Assembly: GCF_024433635.1 (NCBI RefSeq)
Contig: NZ_WNJZ01000001.1
Coordinates: 186,001-250,000 of the forward strand
Origin: Ruminococcus sp. zg-924
GTDB lineage: Bacteria; Bacillota; Clostridia; Oscillospirales; Acutalibacteraceae
Direction: 5' to 3'
DNA: 64,000 bases
Shown: positions 54,201 to 61,667 of the stretch, piece after piece
Layout of the letters: each line of letters begins with the position of its first letter
Numbering within the stretch: the stretch's first letter is position 1
Notes under the pieces: generated by a model
Database searches by the model: none
Seen by the model: only the letters and a program-made list of their open reading frames with translations
Told to the model about the DNA's origin: nothing
Made by a program: the position numbers and the translations under genes

Positions 54201-55165
54201 CAGTTCTTAAGAAGCTTGAGGGCGCTATTGACGATAACACAGTTAAGGAATTTAACGAGATAAAGGCTAAGAAGAAGGCTCAGCTTGCTGACTATATTGA
54301 GAAGCACGACGGCGTAAAGCTTGACCCAAGCTTCATCTTTGATATTCAGGTTAAGAGACTTCACGAGTACAAAAGACAGCTTCTCAACGCTTTCTCAATT
54401 GTTGACATTTACTTCAAATTGAAGAACGGCGAGCTTAAGGACTGGAACCCAACTGCGTTCATCTTTGGTGCAAAGGCTGCTCCGGGATACGCAAGAGCAA
54501 AGGCAATTATCAAATATATTAACGAGATTGCTAAGCTTGTAAACAACGATCCGGACGTAAATGACAAGCTCAAGGTTGTATTTGTTTCAAACTACAACGT
54601 ATCATATGCTGAGAAGATTGTTGTTGCTGCTGATGTTTCAGAGCAGATTTCAACAGCAGGTACAGAGGCTTCCGGTACAGGTAATATGAAGTTTATGCTC
54701 AACGGTGCTGTAACACTCGGTACCTTTGATGGCGCAAACGTTGAAATTACACACGAAGCAGGCGAGGAGAACGAGTATATCTTTGGCGCAAGAGTTGAAG
54801 ATATCAACAAGCTTGCTGCTGAGGGTTATGATCCGGAGAAGATTTACAACTCTAACCCGGAAATCAAGAAGGTTATTGATACACTTATCGACGGCACATT
54901 TGACGATGGCGGCGCTCAGGGCGAGGGCAGCTTTGCAGAGCTTCACACTTCACTTATCAAGGGTGCAAGCTGGCATCAGGCTGACCACTACTATATTCTC
55001 AATGATCTTCCGCTTTATGTTGACGCTAAGATTAAATGCAACAGCGATTACAGTGACAGAATTGCATTTGGCAGAAAGTGCATTATGAACACAGCAAACG
55101 CAGGTATGTTCTCATCAGACAGAACAATCCTCCAGTATGCTGAGGAGCTTTGGAAGATTAAATAA
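51236..55165 (+). CDS. Fused 4-alpha-glucanotransferase (MalQ) and glycogen phosphorylase (GlgP)
   Basis: This 1,309-residue protein joins two enzymes. Residues 1-495 are amylomaltase: RCAGILLPITSLPSPYGIGT, nucleophile Asp in TRIDHFRGFD, acid-base Glu in IVAEDLG, third Asp in YSGTHDNDTIMGW. Residues 500-1309 are phosphorylase, with AYYFSAEFLMGRMMYNNL, NGGLGRLAACFLDS, and the PLP lysine in GTGNMKFMLNGAV. Both halves look complete. The pair rearranges maltodextrins and releases glucose 1-phosphate. The start is the ATG behind AGGAG (an ATG 72 bases upstream is less likely). An internal GGAGG sits 11 bases before Met500, the start of the phosphorylase half. Confidence 0.93.
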   Translation: MARCAGILLPITSLPSPYGIGTLGKEAYKFADFLQVAGQKIWQLLPLGPTSYGDSPYQSFSIYAGNPYMIDLDMLVEDGILTEDDLTDRDWGSNREEVDYEKIYNVRFDVLYTAFDNFQKKGDFEEFEQFMQENKAWIDDYALYMAVKKSFGMKSWTEWPDEDIKMRKSKAINEYTQKFSDDIRYWKFIQYLFFKQWNAFKAYVNAKGVKIMGDIPIYVAMDSADTWANPEVFWLDKELKPVCVAGCPPDYFSATGQLWGNPIYDWNYLKKTKYDWWIKRIAGVSKMFDITRIDHFRGFDSYYAIPYPAENAINGEWLEGPGIKFFETMKKKLGDVPIVAEDLGLLTPSVEKLLADSGYPGMKVLEFAFDSGEENNYLPHNYTSNSVVYSGTHDNDTIMGWQTTAKAEDVEFARKYCNMPDDEPFNWGIIRTAYASVSDYAIIQMQDILGLGTEARMNIPSTLGGNWAWRMKPTAASKELAYKLRKLARTYGRLEDELPMNQNKIMDALVENAKSEYCKNVEDLTPAELHTALGKAVMGEISDRWNKSKENHANNRRAYYFSAEFLMGRMMYNNLYCLDILEDVKAILDEKGIDINVFEDIDDAALGNGGLGRLAACFLDSAATQDVPLDGYGIRYKYGLFKQKIENGYQVEVADDWQRFGDPWSIRAESDTVLVKFSDETVKAVPYDMAVIGYGTENINTLRLWQAEAVEDFDFLQFNNCNYDAAVKSKNSAENISKVLYPNDNSYEGKVLRLKQQYFFCSASLQDIIKRYKAKYGNDYSNFAAHCAVQLNDTHPVCAIPELIRLLQNDGLSFDQAFEIAQKTFAYTNHTVMAEALEKWNIDLMKSVIPEIYAIIEKIDARLVADLTAKGLDAPVASQTVVAEADAQEENKETENVPTKLDGMRIIDGGVVHMARLAIYASSYTNGVAYIHTEILKNDVLNDWYSIYPERFQNKTNGITQRRWLGLCNPELSKFITDRVGDGWLRDLSVLKKLEGAIDDNTVKEFNEIKAKKKAQLADYIEKHDGVKLDPSFIFDIQVKRLHEYKRQLLNAFSIVDIYFKLKNGELKDWNPTAFIFGAKAAPGYARAKAIIKYINEIAKLVNNDPDVNDKLKVVFVSNYNVSYAEKIVVAADVSEQISTAGTEASGTGNMKFMLNGAVTLGTFDGANVEITHEAGEENEYIFGARVEDINKLAAEGYDPEKIYNSNPEIKKVIDTLIDGTFDDGGAQGEGSFAELHTSLIKGASWHQADHYYILNDLPLYVDAKIKCNSDYSDRIAFGRKCIMNTANAGMFSSDRTILQYAEELWKIK

Positions 55166-55186
55166 TCAAAGCTAAATTAATAAATT

Positions 55187-55226
55187 AAAAGCCTTTTCGG
55201 TGAGTGAATCATCGAAAAGGCTTTTG
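55187..55226 (+). terminator. Terminator of the malQ-glgP fusion gene
   Basis: AAAAGCCTTTTCG pairs with CGAAAAGGCTTTT, a 13-bp perfect stem with a 13-base loop. Confidence 0.85.
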
Positions 55227-55420
55227 TGGTTTTTAGGCTTTTAGTATGTTTAAAAATGAGAACGTAATTATTTTCAATTATAACCCGTTTCATAGCCTCA
55301 AAGGTTTCCTCGCTGATAACATTCGCCATTCGGAGGTATCCCGAACGGCTGTGGCTGACACTATAAGGGTTATCAGTGCGTCATGCAGAAAAGAAGTGAC
55401 AATTTAGCAAGATTTTTACT
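55205..55420 (-). pseudogene. Remnant of a LacI/GalR-family regulator gene
   Basis: Minus-strand translation in one frame gives NVISEETFEAMKRVIIENNYV and then SLKTTKAF, which follows the third helix and hinge of LacI-type DNA-binding domains (VSEETREKVLEAIKELNYV, then RSLRTGRT). Upstream in other frames, KNLAKLS (near 55397-55417) and VSATAV look like the first helices (KDIAKLAGVSxxTVS), separated by stop codons and shifts. The remnant runs into the malQ-glgP terminator and lacks the sugar-binding domain. LacI-family regulators commonly control maltodextrin genes, so it may be the dead regulator of the neighbour. Confidence 0.5.
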
Positions 55421-55501
55421 TGTATCTATGACTAAGCTTTACATAATAATAATATAATTCTGTTGTAAGTGAAAATTATCAGTATGCAGGAGGATTGTAT
55501 T

Positions 55502-55684
55502 ATGGAAAGAATAATAGATTATATAGGTGATGTAAAACCGAGAGGAACATTTGAAACAGCAGAAATGCTTTTCTATGATGATATACTTGCGCTTCAGGAC
55601 GGCAGAGAATACGGCTATGTCGACGAAGATTGGGAAGACGAGTATGATGATGACGAATACGATGATTGGTTAGAAAATATGTGA
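55502..55684 (+). CDS. Small acidic protein of unknown function
   Basis: This 60-residue protein begins MERIIDYIGDVKPRG and ends in a strongly acidic tail (DEDWEDEYDDDEYDDW). A perfect AGGAGG lies before the ATG at 55502, and a strong terminator follows, so it is likely a real gene. A start 33 bases upstream is possible but lacks a good ribosome site. I know no family for it. Confidence 0.6.
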   Translation: MERIIDYIGDVKPRGTFETAEMLFYDDILALQDGREYGYVDEDWEDEYDDDEYDDWLENM

Positions 55685-55701
55685 TAACGCATTGAAAATA
55701 A

Positions 55702-55748
55702 AAGGCTGCGGCAAATTACGGAATCAACCGTTTTGCCGCAGCTTTTTT
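55702..55748. terminator. Bidirectional terminator before rubrerythrin
   Basis: AAGGCTGCGGCAAA pairs with TTTTGCCGCAGCTTTTTT, with an inner ACGG/CCGT stem; T-run on both strands. Confidence 0.85.
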
Positions 55749-55772
55749 CAGCGTATATCAGTGAATTACAGA

Positions 55773-56306
55773 TTAATAATTCTTAGCCTTGATTTTGAAA
55801 TATGCCTGAGGATAAGAGCATACAGGACACATTTGCGGAGCTTGTTCGCCAATTACAATGTGACCGCAATTACTGCATTCCCATACAACAATGCTGCCCT
55901 TCTTGAACACCTCGCCGTTCTTAACATTCGCAAGCAAAGCACGGTAGCGTTCCTCATGCTCTTTCTCAATCTTGCCAACGCTCTCAAAGAGATATGCAAT
56001 ATGGTCAAAGCCCTCTTCACGTGCCTGCTCGGCAAAGGTTTTATACATATCTGTCCATTCGTAGTTTTCACCCTCTGCGGCAGCCTGAAGGTTTTCAGGT
56101 GTCGAGCCAATGCCGTTAAGAAGATTGAACCATATTTTTGCGTGCTCCTTTTCGTTGTTGGCTGTTTCCTCAAAGAGCTGTGCTATCTGCACATAACCGT
56201 CCTGCTTTGCCTTTGATGCAAAGTAGGTGTATTTGTTTCTTGCCTGTGATTCGCCGGCGAAAGCCGTCATAAGATTTGCTTCTGTTTTTGAGCCTTTAAG
56301 CTCCAT
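55773..56306 (-). CDS. rbr: Rubrerythrin
   Basis: This 177-residue protein has a four-helix diiron domain with Glu-rich motifs ([29 protein letters not shown]) and a C-terminal rubredoxin domain with Cys pairs in [12 protein letters not shown] and [12 protein letters not shown]. It reduces hydrogen peroxide in anaerobes. The start is the ATG at 56306, behind AGGAG; a longer frame begins 9 bases upstream. A dyad that may bind PerR or Fur lies just upstream. Confidence 0.95.
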   Translation of the reverse strand: MELKGSKTEANLMTAFAGESQARNKYTYFASKAKQDGYVQIAQLFEETANNEKEHAKIWFNLLNGIGSTPENLQAAAEGENYEWTDMYKTFAEQAREEGFDHIAYLFESVGKIEKEHEERYRALLANVKNGEVFKKGSIVVWECSNCGHIVIGEQAPQMCPVCSYPQAYFKIKAKNY

Positions 56307-56329
56307 AATTAACACTCCTTAAATATAAA

Positions 56330-56349
56330 TGATATTATTATAATTATCA
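56330..56349. promoter_or_regulatory. Candidate PerR/Fur-type operator for rubrerythrin
   Basis: TGATATTATTATAATTATCA is an imperfect AT-rich dyad 24 bases upstream of the rubrerythrin start. Its TGATA...TATCA ends and TTATAAT-like centre resemble PerR/Fur boxes. AT-rich background makes false matches common. Confidence 0.35.
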
Positions 56350-56408
56350 TTTTCTTGGGCTGTATTACAAATTCCAAGAGATAGTAATGGGCTTTGTTAA
56401 TGATAATT

Positions 56409-56996
56409 CTACAAAGAGCTTACGACGTCCTGAAGCTCATCGGGAGATATAAGGCAGTTAAGGATTTCAAGCAGTGCGTTTGCGGTGATGTATTTTGGAA
56501 GATTCAGCTTATTAAGAAGCCTTTGCCGCATTTCTGCGCTGTTTTCTCTGCCTGTGAGTCCTGCGTTGTATAGGTCAATTTTTGTAATTTGTTTCTGCGG
56601 TTTGTCGCTTTCCTTGTTAATAAAGGTAGCTCCGCAGTTTTTGAGCGCATTAATAATATAACTGTCCTCAACTCCCTCAACTCCGAGAAGCTTTTCCTTT
56701 GACAGCTGACTCTTGCGCTTCTCCTTGCCGAGAATCTCCGGAACATAGGCGTTTAAAATTCTGCCCGAGCCTACAATTCCCTTTATATGACTTCGTATAA
56801 CAAAGCCTGCCGAATCGCTGTCGGTTAAAATTATAATACCTCTGCTTTGGGCGAGCGTTTTAAGCAGAGCCGCCTTTTCACGGTCCTTGAATATGCGAAA
56901 GCCGTTTGTTTCAATTATCGGTGCGTCAATTAAGCCGCTAACCTTTATTTTGTCATATTTTCCTTCAACTATTACAGCCTCTTTTATTTTTATCAA
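56409..56996 (-). CDS. rnmV: Ribonuclease M5-like TOPRIM protein
   Basis: This 195-residue protein has an N-terminal TOPRIM domain (residues 5-90; EAVIVEGKYDKIKV and IIILTDSDSAGFVIR, giving Glu and the Asp pair) and a C-terminal DUF4093-type region (GVEGVEDSYIINAL). This is the layout of RNase M5, which matures the 5S rRNA ends. It overlaps holA by 4 bases. Confidence 0.85.
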   Translation of the reverse strand: MIKIKEAVIVEGKYDKIKVSGLIDAPIIETNGFRIFKDREKAALLKTLAQSRGIIILTDSDSAGFVIRSHIKGIVGSGRILNAYVPEILGKEKRKSQLSKEKLLGVEGVEDSYIINALKNCGATFINKESDKPQKQITKIDLYNAGLTGRENSAEMRQRLLNKLNLPKYITANALLEILNCLISPDELQDVVSSL

Positions 56997-58039
56997 TGTT
57001 TTTCCTCCGTGCGTATGAGAGTCAGCCTTGCGACAAGCTTTTCAAGTAAAATTTTGCCGTCTGCGCTTGAGCTGTTTAATTGAGCATTTGTGTCGGCTAT
57101 TGCGTTAAGGCTAAGCCTAAGTGCGCTGTTGCTGAGCTTTTTGCTGTGCCGCTGTGCCTTTTGCAGAACAAAGCTGCGCTTGCCGTAGTTAAGCCGCTTT
57201 GCAAGTGAGTCTATGCTTTCTCCGCTTTCAAGTGCGGCTCTTACCCTGTATATATCAACGTATACGCCGCCAAGGACAGAGATTATTCCCTGTGGCGACT
57301 CCTTTTGTGAGATGAGAATGTTAATTTGTGAAATAGCCTTGTCCGGACTGCCGTTTATGATGTATGATGCAAGGTCGAAGATTCTTGCTTCAAGGTTTTT
57401 AGTGACGAATTTTTCAATGTCGTCACGTGTGATTTCGGCGTGAGCTTTGTAGGCGCAGAGCTTATCAAGCTCATTTTTAAGCAGAGCTAAATCTCTGCCG
57501 CAGTAGGAAACAATTCGTGCGGCGTCATATTCGTTAAGCTTAACATCTCGCTTTGTTGCCCAGTATACAAGCTGTTTTTCAAGAGCGGTGTCGCTGAGCT
57601 GTTCAAAGCTTACCGCAACGCCTGATTTGTCAACAGCGTTTAATAGTTTTTTGTTGCCGCCTTTTGCAAAGGAAGGTGAGGTGGTGGGGCAGGCAAACAC
57701 CAAAACAGTTGTCAGAGGAGTAGAGGCTATTAAAGCGGCAAGCTCGTCTGCCTCTGCGTCGGAAAGGGAAGTGAAGTCAAAATCTAAAACCGATACAAAT
57801 ATTTTCTCTGCAAGAAAGGACGGTGCTGAAAGAACAGCGTCATAGAGTGTTTGCAGTTCGTCCTCCTGTGTTATGGTGCGACAGCAGAATTCATCGGGTG
57901 TTTTGCCAACAGTTCTTTCTCTGAGCTTTTCCAGGTAATGGCGTATCTGAACCTTTTCGTCGCCGTATAGGAGAAACACATTGTCCTCGGCTGTTGATTT
58001 TATTCTCGCTTTAAATTCCGCTTCGTTCATTTTAGCCAT
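56993..58039 (-). CDS. holA: DNA polymerase III delta subunit
   Basis: This 348-residue protein has the delta-subunit layout: an N-terminal AAA+-like part (VFLLYGDEKVQIRHYLEK), a middle part (CGRDLALLKNELDKLCAY), and a helical collar at the C-terminus (KAQRHSKKLSNSALRLSLNA). It opens the sliding clamp for the clamp loader. It is in the comEC-holA-rnmV run, 1 base after comEC. Confidence 0.93.
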   Translation of the reverse strand: MAKMNEAEFKARIKSTAEDNVFLLYGDEKVQIRHYLEKLRERTVGKTPDEFCCRTITQEDELQTLYDAVLSAPSFLAEKIFVSVLDFDFTSLSDAEADELAALIASTPLTTVLVFACPTTSPSFAKGGNKKLLNAVDKSGVAVSFEQLSDTALEKQLVYWATKRDVKLNEYDAARIVSYCGRDLALLKNELDKLCAYKAHAEITRDDIEKFVTKNLEARIFDLASYIINGSPDKAISQINILISQKESPQGIISVLGGVYVDIYRVRAALESGESIDSLAKRLNYGKRSFVLQKAQRHSKKLSNSALRLSLNAIADTNAQLNSSSADGKILLEKLVARLTLIRTEEKH

Positions 58040-58040
58040 T

Positions 58041-60200
58041 TTATTCGCCTCTTTTAGTGTATAGAATTTTATCGTTAATGCTAATGCTTATTTTTCTGTA
58101 TTGATTAAGCGATATGGTGTTGTCACAGTATAACTCCTGCTGTGAGTATAGGCTATCGTCCTTATCACTGCAGGCAATAATAGTATTATCTGCCTTTATC
58201 ACGTTGCTGTCAAGCGGTTTGGTTGTTATCAGCAGGCTTGGTTTTTTGTAATAATCGGGGAGTTTGCTGACATATTCCGGGTTCGGCAGTATAAGAATAT
58301 ATTCATCTTCAAGCTCAAGTATAACAGCGCTTGACTTTTCAAAGGGCAGCAGTACAAGCGTGTATTTATCCCACAGCCTTATTTGCTGTGAGCCGGAATA
58401 TGGGGTTGCATTGTCGAGTGTTTTTAAAAGCTGCTTATTAGTGCTTGTGTCCTGTATAAAATACCTTTCGCTTATGCAGGAGCTTCGTACAATAGAAAAC
58501 ATTCCACCGCCTTCCTTGGTGCCGCTCTTGACAGTGAAAAGGTTTGTGCTGTCAGAGTCGGTCAAAGCTTGCTGAACGCTATATCTGTTAGCTGTACCTC
58601 CGCAGGCTATAACAGCGCTATCGCCGTTCTTTTCAAGAACAGCGGTGATTCCTCCGCCTGTGCTTATCAGTGTAAGTGCGGCATTGTCTGTGCTTGCTAT
58701 TGAAAAAACGGAGAATATCAGGCTAAAGGCGAGTACGGCGCAGCCGCCGGAAATAAATGCGGATTTCTTCGTCCTTTTTATGATGATAACTACTGCGGCA
58801 GCTAATACAAGTACACCTACTATTACTTTCATATACGGCAAATCAAGGTTAAGCTTTGCATACGGAAGGCTTGATATGCCTGTGACCACAGCTGCTATGT
58901 ATCGTGAGATTAAGCCTGAGATTAAACCAAGGGGATAAGATAAAAAGCTGCAAAGCGGAATGAACGAAAAAATGACAAATAAGAGCGAGAATATCAGCAG
59001 CGCCGGAACTGCGAGGGTGAGCAGTATATTAGTAACGATGAAATAAGCACCGATGAAATTGAAGTTTACCGCTATGATAGGAGCGGTTGCAAGAAAAGCC
59101 GTAACAGACATTGCAACAGGCGTGATTATTAATTTCTCTAAAACTCTGTTGTCAATGTATTTTACGCAGGTGTCAACAAAATACGGCGTAAGCGTTACAA
59201 TGCCGAGTGTTGATGCGACAGACAGCTGAAAGCCGATGTCGAGAACGGACAGCGGAGAGAAAAGCGTAATTATAAGTACCGCAAAGCCAAGGCTGTTCAG
59301 CGAATCGCCACGGCGGTTAAAAAGACTGCCTGAAAGCATTATTATGCACATTATTCCTGCTCGGACAACCGACAGAGTAAAGCCTGTAATCAGCATAAAG
59401 CATATTACAGCTAAAATTGATACAATGCTCGACAACCTGCGTTTTTTCGTAAGAAAATAGAGCAGTGTATACATAATTGACGATATGACAGACAAATGCA
59501 TACCCGATACAACAGCAACGTGAGCTGCTCCGCTTTCACGAAAGGCATTTAGCACAGGTGAGTCGAGTGCAGATTTTCTGCCGAGTAACAGTGCGTCAAT
59601 AATTGAAGCCTCGTTTTGCGGCAGATAGCTGTAAAGCTTGTCTGAGCAAGCGGTTTGAATTTTCTTTGCGGCGATAAATAAAGGGTTTCCGTTAGTTCTG
59701 TCGGTGAAGCTTATACTTGTCGGATAAAGCTGTAACCCTACGCCGTTTGAATAGTAGTAGTTTTTGTACGGCCCTGTTATTTCCTCAAGCGAGCCGCTGA
59801 TTATGTAAACCTCATAGGGCTTCAGCTTTGCGCCTGTTACGAGAACAGTTGATTTTTCACCGTTACTTAATGCAAGCTGACCTATCGCTCTTGAACTGCC
59901 GATTATTTCCTCGGATGAGAATTTGGCATTTTGTATTTCGGGCTTTTGCAAAAGCTCCGCCGTATTACTGTGAATTGAGTTGAGCGTTGCTCCGCCAAGG
60001 GCAAGACCAACTGCAAGTGAAACGAGCGTTAATGCGGCAACGGCGTTTCTTAACCGCTTGAGTATAAGCGAGAGAACAAAAAACGCAAGGCACAGCGCAC
60101 AAAGAAAAAGAGTGATTTTTAGCTCAAACAGAGAAGCCGCAAATGCGCCTGCGCCGAGAGCAAAGCCTGAAACAGTCAGCGGCCTTTTCACAAAAATCAC
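58041..60200 (-). CDS. comEC: ComEC/Rec2 family DNA-uptake channel protein
   Basis: This 719-residue protein has the DUF4131 N-terminal region with two membrane segments, the competence domain (SGMHLSVISSIMYTLLYFLT and many membrane segments, residues 220-480) and a C-terminal domain in the place of the metallo-beta-lactamase part (residues 500-719). That part shows no HxHxDH metal motif, so the nuclease-like domain is degenerate. ComEC forms the inner-membrane channel for single-strand DNA in natural competence. The start is GTG at 60200 (AAAGGAAAGA) or GTG at 60191. Confidence 0.9.
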   Translation of the reverse strand: MIFVKRPLTVSGFALGAGAFAASLFELKITLFLCALCLAFFVLSLILKRLRNAVAALTLVSLAVGLALGGATLNSIHSNTAELLQKPEIQNAKFSSEEIIGSSRAIGQLALSNGEKSTVLVTGAKLKPYEVYIISGSLEEITGPYKNYYYSNGVGLQLYPTSISFTDRTNGNPLFIAAKKIQTACSDKLYSYLPQNEASIIDALLLGRKSALDSPVLNAFRESGAAHVAVVSGMHLSVISSIMYTLLYFLTKKRRLSSIVSILAVICFMLITGFTLSVVRAGIMCIIMLSGSLFNRRGDSLNSLGFAVLIITLFSPLSVLDIGFQLSVASTLGIVTLTPYFVDTCVKYIDNRVLEKLIITPVAMSVTAFLATAPIIAVNFNFIGAYFIVTNILLTLAVPALLIFSLLFVIFSFIPLCSFLSYPLGLISGLISRYIAAVVTGISSLPYAKLNLDLPYMKVIVGVLVLAAAVVIIIKRTKKSAFISGGCAVLAFSLIFSVFSIASTDNAALTLISTGGGITAVLEKNGDSAVIACGGTANRYSVQQALTDSDSTNLFTVKSGTKEGGGMFSIVRSSCISERYFIQDTSTNKQLLKTLDNATPYSGSQQIRLWDKYTLVLLPFEKSSAVILELEDEYILILPNPEYVSKLPDYYKKPSLLITTKPLDSNVIKADNTIIACSDKDDSLYSQQELYCDNTISLNQYRKISISINDKILYTKRGE

Positions 60201-60252
60201 TCTTTCCTTTTTATTTTCTGTGTTTAAATATTTTCTTTACAAGGCGTTTGAT

Positions 60253-60591
60253 TCAAATAATCTTTTCACCCATTGTCTTGCCACCGAGCAAGTGGAAATG
60301 CAGGTGCATTACAGTTTGCCCTGCGTCCTTGCCGCAGTTGTTAATAATGCGGTAACCGTTTTCAAGTCCGAGCTGTTTTGCAACTTTTGGAATAACTGTG
60401 AAAATATGCGCTACAACATCTGCGTTGTCCTGCGTTATTTCATTCACACAGCAGATATGCTGCTTTGGAATAAACAGAACGTGAACCGGTGCCTGTGGGC
60501 TTAGGTCATAAAAGGCAAGGCACTTGTCGTCTTCATAAACCTTGTTTGACGGAATTTCTCCGTTTGCGATTTTACAAAAAATACAATCCAT
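60253..60591 (-). CDS. hinT: HIT family nucleotide-binding protein (HinT-like)
   Basis: This 112-residue protein begins DCIFCKIANGEIPSNKVYED and carries the histidine triad in MHLHFHLLGG near the C-terminus. HinT-type enzymes hydrolyse AMP-lysine and other nucleoside phosphoramidates. It lies upstream of comEC on the same strand and may share its transcript. Confidence 0.94.
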   Translation of the reverse strand: MDCIFCKIANGEIPSNKVYEDDKCLAFYDLSPQAPVHVLFIPKQHICCVNEITQDNADVVAHIFTVIPKVAKQLGLENGYRIINNCGKDAGQTVMHLHFHLLGGKTMGEKII

Positions 60592-60675
60592 TTTTTACAT
60601 CTCCTGTTATAATATACATATTGTAGTAAAATACAATCCGCAATAAAACCTACAGTATAAATATACAATTTGTAA

Positions 60676-61530
60676 TCATTCTGTCATAAACAAAATGCCG
60701 AGAGTATTCGGACCGCAGTGCGATGATATAGTGCAGCTTGCCCTTGTAATGTGAATCTCATTAAAGTAGTTTTTGCTCTTGATAAGCTCATAAATTGCCT
60801 GCTCTATCTCACGGGATATGCCCGAATGTGTGATGAAGATTCTGTCATTTTTTATGCTGTCATACTGACTTAAACGCTCTTCAACATACTGTGCAAGTAC
60901 CTTTTCCAGCTTACCTCTGTACTTTTTGCCGACTGTCATTGAGCCGTCGTTATTGTTTACCTCAATGCACGGCTTTAAATTCAGCAGGTTTGCGCCAAGC
61001 ATTGCAAGCGTTGAGCATCTGCCGCCTGCACGCAAAAAATTGAGCTTATCTATGATAAAGCTTGCGTGTGTTTTCGCAGTCATTGCGCTGACCTTATCAG
61101 CTATTTCCTTACCGGACAAGCCGTTCTCAGCCGCTAAAGCAGCCTCAATAACAAGCAGGCCTGTTGCGCTTGAAAGATTGCGGCTGTCAATTGTATAAAC
61201 GCCTGAAAGCTCCTTTGCCGCAGCCGCCGCATTCTGTGCAGAGGAGGATAAAGCACCGCCGAGGTTTATGTGAACAACCTCCAGTCCATCGGCTGTGAAC
61301 TGCTCGAAAAAGCTTAGATATTCGCCCACGCTGATTGCAGAGGTTTTGGGGAGCGAGCCGGTTTTATAGAAGTTGTCGTAAATTTCGTCGGGCGTGATGT
61401 TCACCATATCTTCACAGCATTTGTTGTTCATGGTTATGTGCAGGGGAATTGTGCGTATGCCGTAACGGTCGATAAGCTCGCCGTTCAGGTCACAGGTGCT
61501 GTCAGCAGTGATAATAACCTTCTTTGACAT
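60676..61530 (-). CDS. DegV family fatty-acid-binding protein
   Basis: This 284-residue protein starts KVIITADSTCDLNGELIDRY and carries TSAISVGEYLSFFEQ and the FLRAGGRCSTL motif of DegV proteins, which bind fatty acids and present them to kinases (FakB-like). Two domains are seen. The next gene upstream is a GH31 enzyme in the other direction, so the 137-base gap holds two divergent promoters. Confidence 0.92.
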   Translation of the reverse strand: MSKKVIITADSTCDLNGELIDRYGIRTIPLHITMNNKCCEDMVNITPDEIYDNFYKTGSLPKTSAISVGEYLSFFEQFTADGLEVVHINLGGALSSSAQNAAAAAKELSGVYTIDSRNLSSATGLLVIEAALAAENGLSGKEIADKVSAMTAKTHASFIIDKLNFLRAGGRCSTLAMLGANLLNLKPCIEVNNNDGSMTVGKKYRGKLEKVLAQYVEERLSQYDSIKNDRIFITHSGISREIEQAIYELIKSKNYFNEIHITRASCTISSHCGPNTLGILFMTE

Positions 61531-61667
61531 CTCGTAATCTCCTTTTTGTAATTATTTTATTAATATACTGTCTATTGTTTTTTTCTTGCTCTGTATATAT
61601 AATTAAGCTGTATAAGCTTATTATATTACATTTTGCACAAGATAGCAAGAAAGGAAGATGATTATTT

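Noticed and set aside
51236-55165. Frameshift or assembly artefact joining malQ and glgP
   Set aside because: The frame is continuous through a clean domain boundary without stop codons; an artefact would need to remove a stop exactly, though read-level checking would still be the firm test.
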